6,052 nt of DNA from assembly GCA_945861815.1 (NCBI GenBank), contig CAMAVV010000106.1:1-6052 (forward strand). Direction: 5' to 3'. The position numbers were made by a program, and so were the translations under genes. The DNA is from Thermoflexus hugenholtzii JAD2 (lineage in GTDB: Bacteria > Chloroflexota > Dehalococcoidia > SHYB01). Under the pieces are notes generated by a model. The model saw only the letters and a list, made by a program, of their open reading frames with translations, was not told the DNA's origin and made no database searches. This document shows, piece by piece, positions 1 through 6,052 of this stretch. Position 1 is the first letter of the stretch, and each line of letters starts with the position of its first letter.

Positions 1-207
1 ACGGATGACAAGGGCCACCGTGGCGATGACGCCGAAGTCGGTTCCGTTGCGGTGGAGTTCGGCCAAAACAGCACAGTCTCTGCCAATGTCTACGCGCCGA
101 ACGGGACGATTCATCTTCGCTCCGGGAGCGGGGGTACCGGCGCCTTCATCGGCAAAGCCGTCGTCGCTGGTGAACGCACCACACTGACGCTGGATAGCGC
201 ATTCTAA
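1..207 (+). CDS. C-terminal fragment of a probable secreted surface protein
   Basis: The reading frame is open from the first base of the window and ends at TAA 205-207, giving the last 68 residues of a protein that begins outside the window. The fragment is rich in Gly, Ser, Thr, Val and Ala, with alternating small and hydrophobic residues typical of stacked beta-strand surface domains. It contains NVYAPNGTIHL (about residues 34-44), then a Gly/Ser-rich turn, then GAFIGKAVVAGERTTLTLDSAF to the stop. From memory, an APNGT...GAFIGK.V..G...TL.SAF ending is seen at the C-termini of large extracytoplasmic beta-helical or polymer-like proteins in several environmental bacteria; the role is structural or unknown. 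No membrane anchor or sorting motif is visible in this tail. A strong terminator follows 20 bases downstream, so this is the last gene of its unit. The frame and stop are clear; the functional description is an inference. Confidence 0.72.
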   Translation, partial: TDDKGHRGDDAEVGSVAVEFGQNSTVSANVYAPNGTIHLRSGSGGTGAFIGKAVVAGERTTLTLDSAF

Positions 208-227
208 GATAACTGTTTCTGAAGGCG

Positions 228-268
228 AACGGCCCTTCCCGGCTCGCTGGGAAGGGCCGTTTCTTTTT
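228..268 (+). terminator. Rho-independent terminator
   Basis: A perfect 13-bp stem (228-240 pairs with 249-261, GC-rich, core CGGCCCTTCCC) encloses an 8-base loop and is followed by a T-rich run, TTTCTTTTT (260-268). It lies just after the surface-protein stop and points along the + strand. No T-run flanks the stem on the other side, so it should act in one direction only. It separates the surface-protein unit from the hydratase/kinase unit. Confidence 0.93.
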
Positions 269-322
269 CCCCTTACCCGAATAGGCTATGCTGTTGGCCG
301 CAAGCCGCCATGGAGGTGAGGG

Positions 323-1102
323 ATGGCCTACGAGAACATCACGTATGAGACGCCCGCCAGGCATATCGCCCTCATTACCCTTAATCGCCCCAAAAGCCTG
401 AACGCCCTCAACAAGGCCCTTTGGGAAGAACTGCAAGACGCAATCAACCGCATTGAGCAAGACCCTGACGTGCGAGTCTATATGATCACCGGGGCGCCGC
501 GCGAAGATGGCAGGCCTTGGTTCAGCGCCGGCGCTGACATGAAGGCTCGTGCAACGAGCGGTCCCGCGCCTCACTGGCTGGCCAACGGCGTCGTCAACCA
601 GATCGATGATATGCTGAAACCTTCGATTGCCGTCATCGACGGCTTTTGCACGACTGGCGGCATGGAACTTATCATGGCCTGCGACATCCGCATCGCCTCT
701 GAGACAGCAGCCTTTAGCGATTGGCATCTCAAGAGCACCGGCGCCGGCATCGGCGGCTGGGGCGCAGCGACGCGGCTTACTCGCCTCGTCGGCGTGGATA
801 AGGCGAAGGAGATGCTGTTGACGGGGATGACGGTTGACGGCAAGGAGGCCACGCGCATCGGCCTCGTCAATAGAGCCGTTCCTTCCGAAAAGCTCATGGC
901 AACGGCGCTGGATACTGCAAAGACGATTGCCGGCATGCGGCCCGATGGTGTAAAGCTCACGCTGGGCTTCCTGACGCTGCAATCTGAAATGGATAAGCAT
1001 CAGGCGCTGCGCTGGGCCGAACTGACGCCAAAAATGATGGGTATTGAGCGGGGATTCAAAGATATGAGCGAGCGATTCGTCGAACGACAGAAGGAGGGGT
1101 AA
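323..1102 (+). CDS. Enoyl-CoA hydratase/isomerase (crotonase) family protein
   Basis: This 259-residue protein has the usual length of a single-domain crotonase. Family members act in the cytosol on acyl-CoA thioesters: hydration, isomerisation, or in some members other CoA chemistry. Visible motifs are NRPKSLNALN (21-30), the CoA and oxyanion-hole loop FSAGADM (67-73), KPSIAVIDGFCTTGGMELIMACDIRIA in the 99-125 region supplying the second oxyanion-hole glycines, and ATRLTRLVG (149-157). E115 in GGMEL corresponds to the first catalytic Glu of classical enoyl-CoA hydratase (Glu144 in rat). The second Glu (Glu164) appears to be replaced by H135 in FSDWHLKS, as in some actinobacterial-type paralogues with FADTH. 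Classical hydratase activity is therefore uncertain and the substrate unknown. The ATG start is supported by GGAGG at 312-316, six bases upstream. A PfkB-family kinase follows after 8 bases, probably co-transcribed. Fold assignment is secure; exact reaction is not. Confidence 0.93.
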   Translation: MAYENITYETPARHIALITLNRPKSLNALNKALWEELQDAINRIEQDPDVRVYMITGAPREDGRPWFSAGADMKARATSGPAPHWLANGVVNQIDDMLKPSIAVIDGFCTTGGMELIMACDIRIASETAAFSDWHLKSTGAGIGGWGAATRLTRLVGVDKAKEMLLTGMTVDGKEATRIGLVNRAVPSEKLMATALDTAKTIAGMRPDGVKLTLGFLTLQSEMDKHQALRWAELTPKMMGIERGFKDMSERFVERQKEG

Positions 1103-1110
1103 TCGCCGAT

Positions 1111-2073
1111 ATGCTTTCGCCACTTCTCGCGGCCTCTTCCGGCTATCGCATCTTTGTCTCCGGCTCTATGGCCTACGACCGCATCATGGACTTCCCCGGC
1201 AAGTTTGCCGACCACATCATGCCGGATAAGATTCACGTTCTCAACGTGAGCTTTAACGTCAACGGCCTCGTGGAGCGCATGGGCGGCACCGCCGGGAACA
1301 TCGCCTACGCATTGCGCCTCCTTGACGAGCAGCCGACCATCCTGGCAACCATTGGCAAGGACTACGAACGCTATTTCAAATGGCTCGATGAGAATGGCAT
1401 CTCTCGTGAAGGACTGCGCGTCATCGAAGAGGAGTTCACCGCAGGCGCATATATCACCACAGATGCCGCAGACAACCAGATAACGGGATTCAACCCTGGC
1501 GCTATGAAGCACTCGTGCCGGTATGACGTCTCGCAGGCCAACCCGAAGCACAGCATCGGTATCATCGGGGCTGGTAACTTGGGAGACATGATGACATTGC
1601 CGAAAACCTATAAGGCAAAAAACATCCCATATATCTTTGACCCGGCCCAGTCGCTTCCCATATGGAAAGGGCAGGACTTGGCCGAAGCGGTAGCAGGCGC
1701 CAAGGTGCTGATCTCTAATGATTATGAGTTAAGTCTCATCATGAAGATGACGGGGCTATCGAAGGCGCGACTGCTCAAGCGTGTGGGAGCGATTGTCACC
1801 ACCCTGGCAGAGAAGGGTTCCATCGTCGCTACCAAGGACCACGAAGTTCGAGTCCAGGCAGTCAAACTTTCTAAAGTCCCCGTTGACCCAACGGGAGCTG
1901 GCGATGCCTATAGGGGCGGCTTTCTGAAAGGACTCGTGGCTGGCAAGAGCCTCATCGATGCGGCACGGCTTGGCTCTGTCATCGCCTCATATGCCGTCGA
2001 GGTCTATGGCACCCAGTCGTACCGCTTCACGAAGAGGGACTTCGAGGCGCGGTACAAGAGGACGTTCGCCTAG
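1111..2073 (+). CDS. PfkB-family sugar/nucleoside kinase
   Basis: This 320-residue protein matches the ribokinase/PfkB family, which transfers the ATP gamma-phosphate to a sugar or nucleoside hydroxyl in the cytosol. Motifs in order: an N-terminal strand with GSMAYDRIMDFPG (18-30), the substrate-side motif GGTAGNIAY (58-66), the Mg-associated N-x-x-E motif NDYE (203-206), and the anion-hole/catalytic motif DPTGAGDAYRGGF (259-271), where D265 is the expected catalytic base. The N-terminal pattern resembles adenosine-kinase-like PfkB members, so adenosine, ribose or another nucleoside are candidates; the substrate cannot be fixed from sequence. The ATG at 1111 is preceded by AAGGAGGGG (1091-1099), spacing 11, which overlaps the end of the hydratase gene. 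The next in-frame Met (M20, near 1168) would remove the first beta strand, so 1111 is preferred. The stop TAG shares the palindrome CTAG with the stop of the convergent gene. Confidence 0.92.
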   Translation: MLSPLLAASSGYRIFVSGSMAYDRIMDFPGKFADHIMPDKIHVLNVSFNVNGLVERMGGTAGNIAYALRLLDEQPTILATIGKDYERYFKWLDENGISREGLRVIEEEFTAGAYITTDAADNQITGFNPGAMKHSCRYDVSQANPKHSIGIIGAGNLGDMMTLPKTYKAKNIPYIFDPAQSLPIWKGQDLAEAVAGAKVLISNDYELSLIMKMTGLSKARLLKRVGAIVTTLAEKGSIVATKDHEVRVQAVKLSKVPVDPTGAGDAYRGGFLKGLVAGKSLIDAARLGSVIASYAVEVYGTQSYRFTKRDFEARYKRTFA

Positions 2074-2930
2074 ACGATTGCCACGAACTTCCCGCTTCCG
2101 TCTTGCCTGACGTCCCGCACCTCGACGACGGCCTCTCGGTTCAAGGGCCCGTAGATATGAGGGTAGAGTTGCCCATCCTTCGCCTTGTCGTATTGCAGCT
2201 TCGATGTCAGCTTGCTGGTCTCGACCACCATCGCGACAAGCTCTTTCACCTTGGCATATTTTCGATTTGCCACTGCTAAACACTGCTCAACCGTTGCCGA
2301 GCCATGCAAGAAGCCTTCTTCTGTCAGGCTGGGCGACGTGATGAACGTCTGCTTCAGCGCAGCCCCCGCCTCTTCCTTGGAGCGCAGGAGGTAGATCTCC
2401 TTTGCCGCTCCGATATTCTCAGCTTGGTACGCCCCGCGATAGCCCTCAGCCGTTGCTGTCTCCAAGGTGTAGAAGACCAACTGCATGATGCGCGCGTCCC
2501 GGGTAAGCGTCACGCCTGCTTCGTTGTAGACGACCAGGAGACTTTGCGAGCGGCCCGAGTAGCCCGCATCCCAAACCGCCGTGTGGAGGGCTGCGCCACA
2601 CCGCAGGAGGCTTGAGCGCGTCCTGCCGAGCGCCGCCAGGTCCAGGGGCAGGTTCACGATCTCGTTGAAGGTCACCAGATATGCGCCGGACTTCAGATGC
2701 AACTCGCCGTTGGCGCTATATGTCAGCGGCGCGAGCTTTGGCAGTGCGCGTTTGGCGTTGGAGAAGTCGATCAGCCCGGCGTCCTCGTACCGCGATACGT
2801 CGCGCAGTGTCAGGTCAACGCCGTTCGGCTGTACCTGCGTCGCGATGTCTATCGCCCCTTCGATAAGAGGCGGCTTGGCGGCTATGCGGGCAAGAAGCCC
2901 TTGTTTCGAGAGCAGGCCGGAGGGCGTCAT
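2070..2930 (-). CDS. dUTPase-like domain fused to DUF952
   Basis: This 286-residue protein has two domains. Residues 1-174 (about 2409-2930) resemble archaeal-type dUTPase, which splits dUTP to dUMP and pyrophosphate. Motifs are QPNGVDLTL (34-42), RTRSSLLRCG (103-112), HTAVWDAGYSGR (116-127, with D121 and Y124 at active-site positions), RIMQLVF (147-153) and a C-terminal GAYQAENIG. The position of the dCTP-deaminase catalytic Glu (LEFYN in Dcd) reads LVVYN, arguing against deaminase activity. Residues 178-286 (2073-2399) match DUF952, with the hallmarks EGFLHGS (205-211) and LYPHIYGPLN (255-264); its function is unknown. The frame is continuous across the junction. The start at 2930 is chosen because the dUTPase domain begins there, GAGGA (2938-2942) lies 7 bases upstream, and the ATG overlaps the trpF stop as ATGA. 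An upstream start at 3017 would add 29 residues inside trpF with no family match. It is the last gene of the trp unit. Confidence 0.88.
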   Translation of the reverse strand: MTPSGLLSKQGLLARIAAKPPLIEGAIDIATQVQPNGVDLTLRDVSRYEDAGLIDFSNAKRALPKLAPLTYSANGELHLKSGAYLVTFNEIVNLPLDLAALGRTRSSLLRCGAALHTAVWDAGYSGRSQSLLVVYNEAGVTLTRDARIMQLVFYTLETATAEGYRGAYQAENIGAAKEIYLLRSKEEAGAALKQTFITSPSLTEEGFLHGSATVEQCLAVANRKYAKVKELVAMVVETSKLTSKLQYDKAKDGQLYPHIYGPLNREAVVEVRDVRQDGSGKFVAIV

Positions 2931-3580
2931 CCCTTTGTCCTCTTCAAAAACTCTTGAATTTTCGCCATGTCCTTGACTCCGCTCGTCTCCACGCCGGATG
3001 AAACGTCCACGCCCCACGGCTGCACCTGCGCCACGATTTCGCCGACGTTCCCTGGTGTTAGCCCGCCCGCGAGCAAGAAGTCGAACTCCTGCGCCAGCGT
3101 CTTCGCCAACTCACGGTCGAATGGCTGCCCGGTGCCGCCATACTTCCCTTTTACCTTTGTATCCAGTAGTGGCAGTATGTTGCGCTGCTTGAGAAAGGTG
3201 AGCCTCCGACGGAGTGTGAGCAGCCTGACAGGCCCGGGGATCGAAGAGTCGACATGGACTGCTTTGATGAGCGGAATCGTGAACTCCTCCAACTCGTCCT
3301 CCGGCTCGTCGCCGCTCAACTGGGCGATATCGAAGCCGACCTCTTTCGCCATTGTCGCAATCTCAAGGGGGGGTCTGTTCACAAACACCCCGACCAGCGT
3401 TGGCTGTTTGCCCTTTTTGCCGCGCACCGCCTGGACGATCTCTCTCGCCTGCTCCTTTGTGATTCGACGCGGGCTCTCTGCGAACATCAGCCCAATATAG
3501 TCTGCGCCCGCTTCTGCTGCCGCCGAGGCAAACTCAGGCTTCGTGACGCCACAAATCTTAACCTTAGGCGCCTGCCGCAA
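2927..3580 (-). CDS. trpF: Phosphoribosylanthranilate isomerase TrpF
   Basis: TrpF converts N-(5-phosphoribosyl)anthranilate to the ribulose form (CdRP) in tryptophan synthesis. The 217-residue protein is a normal-length (beta/alpha)8 barrel. Motifs are KICGVT (8-13) with the catalytic base C10, ADYIGLMFAESPRRI (26-40), QLSGDE (87-92, where most homologues have QLHGDE), LLDTKVKGKYGGTG (138-151) with the catalytic acid D140, LAGGL (170-174) and GVDVSSGVE (190-198), both phosphate-binding. The start is TTG. It is the only plausible start codon, because an in-frame TAA lies 12 bases upstream (3590-3592) and the conserved first strand begins at residue 6. AAAGGAG (3585-3591) lies 4 bases before the TTG. 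The gene overlaps the end of trpC by 17 bases and its TGA overlaps the next start as ATGA, suggesting translational coupling on both sides. Confidence 0.97.
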   Translation of the reverse strand: MRQAPKVKICGVTKPEFASAAAEAGADYIGLMFAESPRRITKEQAREIVQAVRGKKGKQPTLVGVFVNRPPLEIATMAKEVGFDIAQLSGDEPEDELEEFTIPLIKAVHVDSSIPGPVRLLTLRRRLTFLKQRNILPLLDTKVKGKYGGTGQPFDRELAKTLAQEFDFLLAGGLTPGNVGEIVAQVQPWGVDVSSGVETSGVKDMAKIQEFLKRTKG

Positions 3581-4361
3581 GGAACTCCTTTAATGTGGCC
3601 CCTGGGTTGTCTGAGGTCATCAATGCCTCGCCGATGAGGAAGACACGAACGCCCCATCCCCGCATCATCGCGATGTCTTTCGCGCTCTTGATTCCGCTCT
3701 CCGCGACGGCGATGCTCCCCTTCGGGATCTGTGGAAGCACCGCCTTTGTCGTTTGTAGGTCGGTCACAAAGGTGTGCAAGTTGCGGTTGTTGATGCCGAT
3801 GACCTTTGCCCCAGAGGCTGATGCTCGCTTTGCCTCCTCTTTTGTGTGCACCTCGACGAGCGCCTCCATGCCAAGTTCCTTCGTGAGTGCCAGCAGTCCT
3901 TTGAGCTTTGTGTCTTCTAAGGAGGCGACGATGAGCAAAAGTGCATCGGCCTGGTAGGCGCGCGCCTCATAGATTTGATAGGGCTCCAGCATAAAGTCCT
4001 TTCGCAGAAGCGGCGGGCATGTAGCCCCCAGCGCCTTTCTGATGTCGAGCAGATAATCGAGCTTGCCTTGGAAGTGCGGCTCCTCGGTCAGAACGGAGAT
4101 TGCCGCCGCCCCATTGCCGGCATAGACCTTTGCCACTGCCACAGGGTCTGCCTGTGCTGCCATCACGCCTCGGGATGGCGATGCCTTTTTCACCTCGGCG
4201 ATGATGCGAATGCCTGGTGGTTTAGCGAGAGCTTTAGCGAAGTCGAGGGCTGGCGGCGATGATTTCGCGCGCGCCATGATTTCGGCCATTGGAACGCGCC
4301 GCATCTGTGCGGCAAGGTCTTGCCTCTTGCGCTCGACGATTTTGTCTAGGTATGTAGGCAT
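3564..4361 (-). CDS. trpC: Indole-3-glycerol phosphate synthase TrpC
   Basis: TrpC closes the indole ring, turning CdRP into indole-3-glycerol phosphate with loss of CO2 and water. The 265-residue length is normal for a monofunctional enzyme. The expected active-site set is present: E56 and K58 in IAEVKKASPSRG (54-65), K121 in LLRKDFM (118-124), E170 in LVEVH (168-172), N191 in GINNRNL (189-195), and E221 with S222 in VAESGI (219-224). The phosphate-binding end LIGEALM (242-248) is also present. The gene starts 6 bases after the trpD stop. No good Shine-Dalgarno site is visible there (the preceding bases read GCGTAAAAAGCA), so translation probably depends on ribosomes finishing trpD. Its last codons carry the ribosome-binding site of trpF, with a 17-base overlap. 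TrpC and TrpF are separate proteins here, not fused as in Escherichia coli. Confidence 0.97.
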   Translation of the reverse strand: MPTYLDKIVERKRQDLAAQMRRVPMAEIMARAKSSPPALDFAKALAKPPGIRIIAEVKKASPSRGVMAAQADPVAVAKVYAGNGAAAISVLTEEPHFQGKLDYLLDIRKALGATCPPLLRKDFMLEPYQIYEARAYQADALLLIVASLEDTKLKGLLALTKELGMEALVEVHTKEEAKRASASGAKVIGINNRNLHTFVTDLQTTKAVLPQIPKGSIAVAESGIKSAKDIAMMRGWGVRVFLIGEALMTSDNPGATLKEFLAAGA

Positions 4362-4367
4362 TGCTTT

Positions 4368-5384
4368 TTACGCTGGCAACGCCTTCGTGAAGGCCGCCCA
4401 CTCATCCAGCTTCTTAGCTGCCGCACCGCTATCGATGACCTTTGCCGCTGCGCCAACGCCATCCTTGATGCTCGTTGCCTTGCCTCCCACATAGAGTGCC
4501 GCCCCTGCGTTGGCGAGCAAGGCGTGGCGCTTAGGCCCCTTCTCTCCTTTGAACAGTGCTTGGATTATCTGGGCATTCTGTTTCTTGTCGCCACCTGCGA
4601 GGTCGGCTTTCGTAGCCTGTGGCAGGCCAAGGTCTTTGGGTGTGATGGATGTGAACGACACTTTGCCGCCGTGCACTTCATGAATCGTTGTCGCGCCGCC
4701 CAAGGTGATTTCGTCCAGGCCGTCTTCTCCATGAACAACCAGGGCATGTTCGACGCCGAGCCCCAGCAGCACGCTCGCCATCTTAGGAGCCAGGTCAGGA
4801 TGCGCCACGCCGACGACTTGCCGAGTCGCGCGCGCCGGGTTTGCCAGCGGGCCAAGGATATTGAAGACCGTTCGCACGCCGATCTCAGCGCGCGTGGGCC
4901 CGGCATACTTCATCGAGGGATGAAAGGCCTGGGCGAAGAGAAAGGCGATGCCGACCTTCTCGATGCACTGCTTTGCCTGGTCTGGCGTTAAGGTGATGCG
5001 CACGCCCAACGCCTCTAAGACATCCGCGCTTCCGCACTTGCTGGTCGCAGAGCGATTGCCGTGCTTCGCGACGCGTATTCCTGCCGCCGCGGCGATGATG
5101 GCGGAGGCCGTCGAGATGTTGAACGTGCCGCTGGCGTCGCCTCCTGTGCCGCAGGTGTCCAGCAGTGGCCCCTGCATATCGACTCGCAAGGCCTTTTCGC
5201 GCATGACGCGCACCAAGCCGAGGATTTCCTGTGGCGTCTCCCCCTTTACACGAAGGGCGACGAGGAATGCCGCTAGTTGGGCTGGCGTCGCCGCGCCTGT
5301 CATGATTTCCGTCATGACCTGCCCGGCCTCCGCTTCTCCCAGGTCAAGGTCGTCGATAAGCTTTGCTATGGCTTCTTTAATCAT
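4368..5384 (-). CDS. trpD: Anthranilate phosphoribosyltransferase TrpD
   Basis: TrpD transfers the phosphoribosyl group of PRPP to anthranilate. The 338-residue protein has the full type-III (nucleoside phosphorylase-like) architecture: a small N-terminal helical domain, then the PRPP-binding loop DTCGTGGD (76-83), the NISTASA segment (89-95), the anthranilate-side motif KHGNRS (107-112), SKCGSADVLEALG (115-127), R171 in the GVRTVFNILGPL block (169-180), and the Mg-binding DGLDE (221-225). Nothing needed for activity is missing. The ATG overlaps the trpG stop by 4 bases (ATGA, 5381-5384), and only a weak AAAGG lies upstream, so coupling to trpG is likely. It is a stand-alone TrpD, whereas some bacteria fuse TrpG and TrpD. 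Confidence 0.98.
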   Translation of the reverse strand: MIKEAIAKLIDDLDLGEAEAGQVMTEIMTGAATPAQLAAFLVALRVKGETPQEILGLVRVMREKALRVDMQGPLLDTCGTGGDASGTFNISTASAIIAAAAGIRVAKHGNRSATSKCGSADVLEALGVRITLTPDQAKQCIEKVGIAFLFAQAFHPSMKYAGPTRAEIGVRTVFNILGPLANPARATRQVVGVAHPDLAPKMASVLLGLGVEHALVVHGEDGLDEITLGGATTIHEVHGGKVSFTSITPKDLGLPQATKADLAGGDKKQNAQIIQALFKGEKGPKRHALLANAGAALYVGGKATSIKDGVGAAAKVIDSGAAAKKLDEWAAFTKALPA

Positions 5385-6019
5385 GCGGTCGTCGCCTTTG
5401 CCCTCGGTCGTCCCTCTGTGGCTTTGGCGGTGGAGGCTCCCTTTCGAGGTTGCTTGCTCATCTTCAGGAAGTTTCGCAAAAGGTCTTTTCCCACAACCGT
5501 CAGGATGGACTCCGGGTGGAACTGCACGCCTTCGACCAGCAGTTCCTTATGCCGCACGCCCATGATGACCCCGGAATCGCTCTTTGCCGTCACTTCGAGG
5601 CAATCAGGCACCGTCTCCGGCTGAATCGAAAGTGAGTGGTAGCGGATCGCTTCGAAGGGATTTGGTAACCCTGCAAAAACACCCTTGCCGTCGTGGGTCA
5701 CTCGCGACGTCTTGCCGTGGACGATCTCGCCTGCGCCTGCCACCGTCGCGCCGTAGACCTCGCCGATGCACTGATGGCCAAGGCAGACGCCCAAGATGGG
5801 CACGCGCCCGGCGAAGGCACGGATGACAGCGTTGGAGACGCCTGCATCCTTCGGCGCGCCTGGGCCTGGGGAAATCACGATGTGGGCTGGCGCTATCTTC
5901 TCGATCTGTTTGACCGTGATCTTGTCGTTCCGCGCGACTCTGACATCCTCGCCCAGCTCGCACAGATACTGGTAGAGGTTGTACGTAAAGCTGTCGTAGT
6001 TGTCGATGAGCAAAATCAT
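5381..6019 (-). CDS. trpG: Anthranilate synthase glutamine amidotransferase subunit TrpG
   Basis: TrpG hydrolyses glutamine and channels ammonia to TrpE for anthranilate synthesis. In bacteria lacking a dedicated PabA, the same subunit can also serve 4-amino-4-deoxychorismate synthase. The class I amidotransferase triad is complete: C79 in GVCLGHQ (77-83), and H168 and E170 in VQFHPES (165-171). The oxyanion loop SPGPGAP (50-56) and the HGKTS motif (101-105), typical of TrpG/PabA, are also present. The core ends near residue 187; residues 188-212 form a basic, Ala/Thr-rich, low-complexity tail that the family does not need. The ATG at 6019 has AAAGGAG (6026-6032) at a spacing of 6, the best ribosome-binding site in this operon. 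The stop overlaps the trpD start as ATGA. Confidence 0.96.
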   Translation of the reverse strand: MILLIDNYDSFTYNLYQYLCELGEDVRVARNDKITVKQIEKIAPAHIVISPGPGAPKDAGVSNAVIRAFAGRVPILGVCLGHQCIGEVYGATVAGAGEIVHGKTSRVTHDGKGVFAGLPNPFEAIRYHSLSIQPETVPDCLEVTAKSDSGVIMGVRHKELLVEGVQFHPESILTVVGKDLLRNFLKMSKQPRKGASTAKATEGRPRAKATTA

Positions 6020-6052
6020 TGCCTACTCCTTTGCCACGCCCGTTGGGTTCCC
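6020..6052 (-). other. Upstream edge of the trp operon, possible 3' end of trpE
   Basis: These 33 bases contain the trpG ribosome-binding site. Two minus-strand frames could be the tail of an upstream gene: one reads GNPTGVAKE and stops at TAG (6023-6025); the other reads GTQRAWQRSRQ and stops at the TGA overlapping the trpG ATG (6016-6018). By operon convention the upstream gene should be trpE, but too little is visible to identify it or choose the frame. Confidence 0.3.

Noticed and set aside
262..311. A promoter for the hydratase/kinase unit, with TATGCT at 287-292 as a -10 candidate
   Set aside because: A promoter is expected between the terminator and the gene, but TATGCT matches only 4 of 6 consensus bases and no convincing -35 lies at the right spacing, so no site can be named.
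146..1123. A 325-codon minus-strand open frame covering the whole hydratase gene
   Set aside because: It is antisense to a clear crotonase gene, runs through the terminator hairpin, has low-complexity Arg/Ala/His-rich translation with no recognisable motif, and fits a GC-rich shadow frame.
2074..2180. A possible bidirectional terminator at the convergent junction
   Set aside because: Only short imperfect GC-rich pairings are visible and no T-run follows on either strand; the region is also coding sequence for DUF952.
2412..2930. dCTP deaminase (Dcd) as the identity of the N-terminal domain
   Set aside because: The general fold is shared, but the deaminase catalytic Glu position reads Val (LVVYN) and the WDAGYSGR and QPNGVDLTL motifs fit archaeal-type dUTPase better.
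2931..3017. An N-terminal extension of the dUTPase-DUF952 protein starting at 3017
   Set aside because: The extra 29 residues lie wholly inside the trpF coding region and match nothing in the dUTPase family, while the ATG at 2930 has a ribosome-binding site and a typical ATGA overlap.
4565..4991. Open frames antisense to or out of frame with trpD (minus 4565-4906, plus 4524-4991)
   Set aside because: Both lie inside a fully conserved trpD gene, show no motifs and lack ribosome-binding sites.

Overview
The window is a gene-dense bacterial chromosomal segment carrying the end of one transcription unit and two further units that converge. It is moderately GC-rich, uses Shine-Dalgarno sites, and looks like ordinary chromosome with no mobile elements, tRNAs, rRNAs or CRISPR repeats. 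The style of the surface-protein tail, the PfkB-family kinase and the trp gene order resemble uncultured Chloroflexota (Dehalococcoidia-like). That placement is an impression from protein resemblance, not a demonstrated assignment.

Left part (1-2073, + strand). The window opens inside the last 68 codons of a probable secreted, repetitive surface protein, closed by a strong intrinsic terminator (228-268). After about 50 bases comes a two-gene unit: an enoyl-CoA hydratase/isomerase (crotonase-fold) protein whose second catalytic glutamate position appears to hold histidine, then, 8 bases later, a PfkB-family sugar or nucleoside kinase.

Right part (2070-6052, - strand). Reading leftward from the right edge there is a compact tryptophan-biosynthesis operon: trpG, trpD, trpC, trpF. 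Neighbouring genes overlap by 4 or 17 bases or are separated by 6, so one polycistronic mRNA is likely. TrpG supplies ammonia for anthranilate synthesis, TrpD adds the phosphoribosyl group, TrpF isomerises the product and TrpC closes the indole ring. The trpE partner presumably lies just beyond the right edge. trpB and trpA, which often follow trpF, are absent here. In their place, coupled to trpF by an ATGA overlap, is a 286-residue protein joining an archaeal-type dUTPase domain to a DUF952 domain. This fusion is the most unusual item in the window.

The dUTPase-DUF952 gene and the kinase gene converge so tightly that their stop codons share the palindrome CTAG (2070-2073), leaving no intergenic space and no visible terminator between the two units.
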